A stretch of DNA of 7,350 bases. It comes from CAG-877 sp045125935. GTDB lineage: Bacteria > Bacillota_I > Bacilli_A > RF39 > UBA660. The notes below the pieces were generated by a model. The model was given only the letters and a program-made list of their open reading frames with translations, made no database searches and had not been told where the DNA came from. The stretch is from positions 1 to 7,350 of the forward strand of contig JBGVNW010000012.1 of assembly GCA_045125935.1 (NCBI GenBank). Direction: 5' to 3'. The position numbers and the translations under genes were made by a program. Below, in pieces: positions 5,331 to 7,350 of this stretch; position 1 is the first letter of the stretch, and each line of letters opens with the position of its first letter.

Positions 5331-6154
5331 AAAATACATCAGTAACTTTTAAAGAAGCAAAATTAAACAAGGATAAATTAACTATGCTTACAGCATATGA
5401 TTATTCTACAGCTAAATTAATAGATGAAGCTGGAATTAATGGAATATTAGTTGGTGATTCTCTTGGAATGGTATGTTTAGGATATGAAGATACTTTATCT
5501 GTAACAATGGAGGATATGATACATCATTCAGCTGCTGTTGCTAGAGGGGCTAAGAATTCACTAGTTGTTACAGATATGCCATTTATGTCTTATCAAACAT
5601 CTGTATATGATGCAGTTGTAAATGCAGGTAGATTGATGAAAGAAGGAAGAGCTCAGGCTGTTAAACTTGAAGGAGGAAGTGAGTTTGCAGAGCATATTAG
5701 AGCTATAGTAAATTCTTCTATTCCTGTAATGGCCCACATTGGACTAACTCCTCAATCTGTCAATGCTTTTGGTGGATTTAAGGTTCAAGGAAAAGATGAA
5801 GAAAGAGCAAAGAAATTAATTGAAGATGCATTAGCAGTACAAGAAGCAGGAGCTTTTGCTGTTGTATTAGAATGTGTACCAGATGGTTTGTCTAAATTAA
5901 TAACAGAGAAGCTTTCTATTCCAACAATAGGTATTGGAGCAGGAGCAGATTGTGATGGGCAAATATTAGTTTATCAGGATATGCTTGGAATGTATTCTGA
6001 TTTTGTACCTAAATTTGTAAAGCAATTTGGTCATATTGGTAATGAAATGAAGAGTGCTTTTAATGATTATATTAGTGAAGTTAAAAGTGGAACATTTCCA
6101 GCTGAAAAACACTGTTTTAAAATGAATGATGAAGTTATACAAAAGTTATATTAG
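5327..6154 (+). CDS. panB: 3-methyl-2-oxobutanoate hydroxymethyltransferase
   Basis: A 275-aa cytoplasmic enzyme of pantothenate (vitamin B5) synthesis. It transfers a hydroxymethyl group from 5,10-methylene-THF to 2-oxoisovalerate, giving ketopantoate. The length and TIM-barrel motifs match PanB throughout: TAYDYSTAKLIDEAG, VGDSLGMV (D44, S45), GYEDTLSVTMEDM, TDMPFMSY (D83), KLEGG (K113, E115), HIGLTPQ, VLECVP (E182) and IGIGAG. D44, D83 and E115 match the Mg2+ ligands and E182 the catalytic acid/base of characterised PanB. The ATG at 5327 overlaps the panG stop by four bases, so the two genes are translationally coupled; GGAGAG (5316-5321) precedes it. An AGGAGG site spans the stop codon, implying that another gene once followed directly. 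Confidence 0.97.
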   Translation: MKNTSVTFKEAKLNKDKLTMLTAYDYSTAKLIDEAGINGILVGDSLGMVCLGYEDTLSVTMEDMIHHSAAVARGAKNSLVVTDMPFMSYQTSVYDAVVNAGRLMKEGRAQAVKLEGGSEFAEHIRAIVNSSIPVMAHIGLTPQSVNAFGGFKVQGKDEERAKKLIEDALAVQEAGAFAVVLECVPDGLSKLITEKLSIPTIGIGAGADCDGQILVYQDMLGMYSDFVPKFVKQFGHIGNEMKSAFNDYISEVKSGTFPAEKHCFKMNDEVIQKLY

Positions 6155-6158
6155 GAGG
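6153..6158 (+). promoter_or_regulatory. Orphan ribosome binding site after panB
   Basis: AGGAGG (6153-6158) is a perfect Shine-Dalgarno sequence overlapping the panB stop. In the 4-15 nt after it (TTTTTAACAGTTAAA) there is no ATG, GTG or TTG, and no coding frame starts until tnpA at 6241. It is best read as the remaining ribosome binding site of the next pan gene, now separated by the IS607-type element. Confidence 0.7.
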
Positions 6159-6175
6159 TTTTTAACAGTTAAAAA
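6159..6175 (+). repeat. 8-bp inverted repeat at the IS607 left edge
   Basis: TTTTTAAC (6159-6166) and GTTAAAAA (6168-6175) are perfect inverted repeats around A6167, immediately after the AGGAGG at the end of panB. The short loop argues against an RNA hairpin and suits a dimeric DNA-binding site. Binding by TnpA is inferred. Confidence 0.5.
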
Positions 6176-6212
6176 TAATTTATAAAAATCTGAAAAAATA
6201 TTATTTTATTTG

Positions 6213-6221
6213 TGATATAAT
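6213..6221 (+). promoter_or_regulatory. tnpA promoter, extended -10
   Basis: TGATATAAT (6213-6221) is a perfect extended -10 element. No convincing -35 exists at normal spacing; the region is a run of As. The start would be near 6227, leaving a leader of about 14 nt with GAGGTGAT (6228-6235), which is very close to or overlaps the mRNA 5' end. Confidence 0.6.
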
Positions 6222-6240
6222 CTTATTGAGGTGATAAGTT

Positions 6241-6897
6241 ATGAAATATTACTCAATAGGAGAATTTGCAAAAGAAATAGGGAAGGCGATACAAACCCTT
6301 AGGAATTGGGATAAGAAAAATATATTAAAACCATCTCATGTAACACAAGGTGGAACAAGATATTATTCTCAAGAACAACTTAATCATTTTTTAGGTTTAA
6401 AGTCAGAAAAACAGATAAATAAAAAAATAATAGGATATTGCAGAGTTAGTTCACATAAGCAGAAAGATGACCTCGAAAGACAGATAGAAAATGTAAAAAC
6501 TTATATGTATGCTAAAGGTTATCAATTTGAAATTATTACTGACATAGGAAGTGGAATTAATTACGATAAAAAAGGATTGAATCAAATAATTGACATGGTA
6601 ACTAATTCAGAAGTTGAAAAAATAGTGGTACTTTACAAAGATAGACTAATAAGATTTGGATATGAATTAATAGAGAATCTTTGTAATAAGTTTGGCACTA
6701 TTATAGAAATAATAGATAATACTGAAAAAACGGAGCAACAAGAATTAGTTGAAGATTTAGTGCAAATAATAACTGTATTCAGTTGTAAATTACAAGGAAA
6801 ACGTGCAAATAAAGCAAGAAAACTTGTTAAAGAACTTATAGAAGAAGGTGGTGAAGATGATGATAAAAACAATTCGAGTAATGTTAATCCCAAATAA
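6241..6897 (+). CDS. tnpA: IS607-family serine recombinase/transposase TnpA
   Basis: A 218-aa DNA recombinase that moves the element through a circular intermediate. Residues 1-52 are a MerR-like helix-turn-helix (YSIGEFAKEIGKAIQTLRNW, then GGTRYYSQEQL) that binds DNA. Residues 62-185 are a small serine-recombinase catalytic domain: IIGYCRVSS holds R68 and the catalytic nucleophile S70, Q74 lies in the HKQ segment, and YKDRLIRFG carries R135 and R138. The C-terminal tail is helical and acidic (EEGGEDDD). HTH-before-catalytic order is the IS607 signature, opposite to resolvases. The length is normal and all catalytic residues are present, so the enzyme is probably functional. GAGGTGAT (6228-6235) lies five bases before the ATG. 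The 3' end overlaps tnpB by about 38 bases, suggesting translational coupling. Confidence 0.95.
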   Translation: MKYYSIGEFAKEIGKAIQTLRNWDKKNILKPSHVTQGGTRYYSQEQLNHFLGLKSEKQINKKIIGYCRVSSHKQKDDLERQIENVKTYMYAKGYQFEIITDIGSGINYDKKGLNQIIDMVTNSEVEKIVVLYKDRLIRFGYELIENLCNKFGTIIEIIDNTEKTEQQELVEDLVQIITVFSCKLQGKRANKARKLVKELIEEGGEDDDKNNSSNVNPK

Positions 6898-7350
6898 CAA
6901 ACAAAAGTCTAGATTATTTCAATCAGCAGGTGTAGCACGTTTTGCTTATAACTGGGCCTTAGGTAGAGAAGAAGAGAATTATAAAAATGGTGGCAATTTT
7001 CTATCGGATTATGATTTAAGAAAAGAATTTACAAAATTAAAATCTACAGAAGAATATAAATGGCTTAATGATTATTCTAATAATATAACTAAACAGGCAA
7101 TAAAAGATGCTTGTTTAGCTTATAAGAGATTTTTCAAGGGTCAATCAGCTTTTCCTAAGTTTAAAAGCAGAAGAAAATCAAAACCAAGCTTTTATATGGA
7201 TACTGATAAAATTCAGTTTACAGATAAAACTGTTAAACTTGAAAAAATAACATTAAGCAGAAAGAAAAATAAACAAAAACTTAACTGGATAAGGCTTGCT
7301 GAAAGAAATAAAATCCCTACAGATGGTAAATACATTAATCCAAGAATAAC
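6860..7350 (+). CDS. tnpB: TnpB, RNA-guided endonuclease of IS607 element (N-terminal part, runs off the window)
   Basis: An open frame of 163 codons with no stop before the window end. It starts MIKTIRVMLIPNNKQ, a typical TnpB beginning, followed by the conserved N-terminal HTH/OrfB region: RLFQSAGVARFAYNWALGRE, then DYDLRKEFTKLK and AYKRFFKG, then FPKFKSRRKSKPSFYMD. These are hallmarks of IS200/IS605 and IS607 TnpB. Known TnpBs are nucleases guided by an omega RNA made from the element's right end; the RuvC and zinc-finger regions lie outside the window, so activity cannot be judged. The start is ATG 6860 or the adjacent in-frame ATG 6857, with GGTGG (6847-6851) upstream. It overlaps the tnpA 3' end in another frame. 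Confidence 0.92.
   Translation, partial: MIKTIRVMLIPNNKQKSRLFQSAGVARFAYNWALGREEENYKNGGNFLSDYDLRKEFTKLKSTEEYKWLNDYSNNITKQAIKDACLAYKRFFKGQSAFPKFKSRRKSKPSFYMDTDKIQFTDKTVKLEKITLSRKKNKQKLNWIRLAERNKIPTDGKYINPRI

Larger units (their letters stand above)
6159..7350 (+). mobile_element. IS607-family insertion sequence, left part (runs off the window)
   Basis: The element is recognised by its gene pair: a MerR-HTH plus serine recombinase (tnpA) overlapping tnpB. IS607 elements have no terminal inverted repeats, make no target duplications and insert at GG dinucleotides. The left boundary is inferred at or next to the GG of the orphan AGGAGG (6157-6158). Near that edge TTTTTAAC (6159-6166) and GTTAAAAA (6168-6175) form a perfect inverted repeat around A6167, possibly a recombinase site. 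The right end is beyond 7350. Confidence 0.8.

Noticed and set aside
6633..6893. 86-aa minus-strand frame inside tnpA
   Set aside because: Antisense shadow; serine-rich composition and no supporting signals.
1..7350. CRISPR array, prophage or defence system
   Set aside because: No regularly spaced direct repeats are seen, and all genes are explained by housekeeping, pantothenate and IS607 functions.

Overview
The window is AT-rich throughout, with AGA arginine codons, strong GAGG/GAGGTGAT ribosome binding sites and clostridial-type rRNA and T-box sequences. It looks like chromosomal DNA of a low-GC Firmicute, most likely a Clostridium (cluster I or a gut relative); species cannot be named from the sequence alone. 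An rRNA operon followed by serS resembles the gyrA-rRNA-serS order near oriC in several clostridia, so a near-origin position is a reasonable inference, not something seen here.

Layout. Positions 1-115 are the 3' end of 23S rRNA. A 108-nt spacer follows with an 11-bp hairpin and a consensus promoter. Next come 5S rRNA (224-340), a CAT-anticodon tRNA (352-428), tRNA-Ala(TGC) (433-508) and a terminator. From 627 to 2791 there is a tight three-gene group: an HD-domain phosphohydrolase, a GlpA-like FAD/[2Fe-2S] oxidoreductase, and a short protein matching only the C-terminal half of DUF1667. The usual middle flavoprotein subunit is absent and the DUF1667 cysteine cluster is missing, so this looks like a reduced version of a GlpABC-like redox module. 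serS (2969-4249) follows behind its own promoter and a very short T-box attenuator, and ends in a strong terminator.

Positions 4250-4484 hold the serS terminator, a second terminator-like hairpin, an extended -10 promoter and a leader made of two adjacent hairpins with bulged adenines; the second hairpin buries the ribosome binding site. The leader resembles the 'pan' RNA motif in layout, and it precedes a two-gene pantothenate operon: a Rossmann/DUF2520 ketopantoate reductase (panG type) overlapping panB by 4 nt. PanB makes ketopantoate and PanG would reduce it to pantoate.

After panB there is a perfect AGGAGG ribosome binding site with no gene behind it. An IS607-type element starts at once: a MerR-HTH serine recombinase (tnpA, 6241-6897) overlapping tnpB, which runs off the end of the window. 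The simplest reading is that the element inserted between panB and the next operon gene (panC or panD expected), cutting that gene off from its ribosome binding site.

The most interesting non-coding signals are the miniature serS T-box with no room for Stem I, the pan-like leader, the separate promoter for the 5S-tRNA unit, and the IS607 junction at the orphan ribosome binding site.
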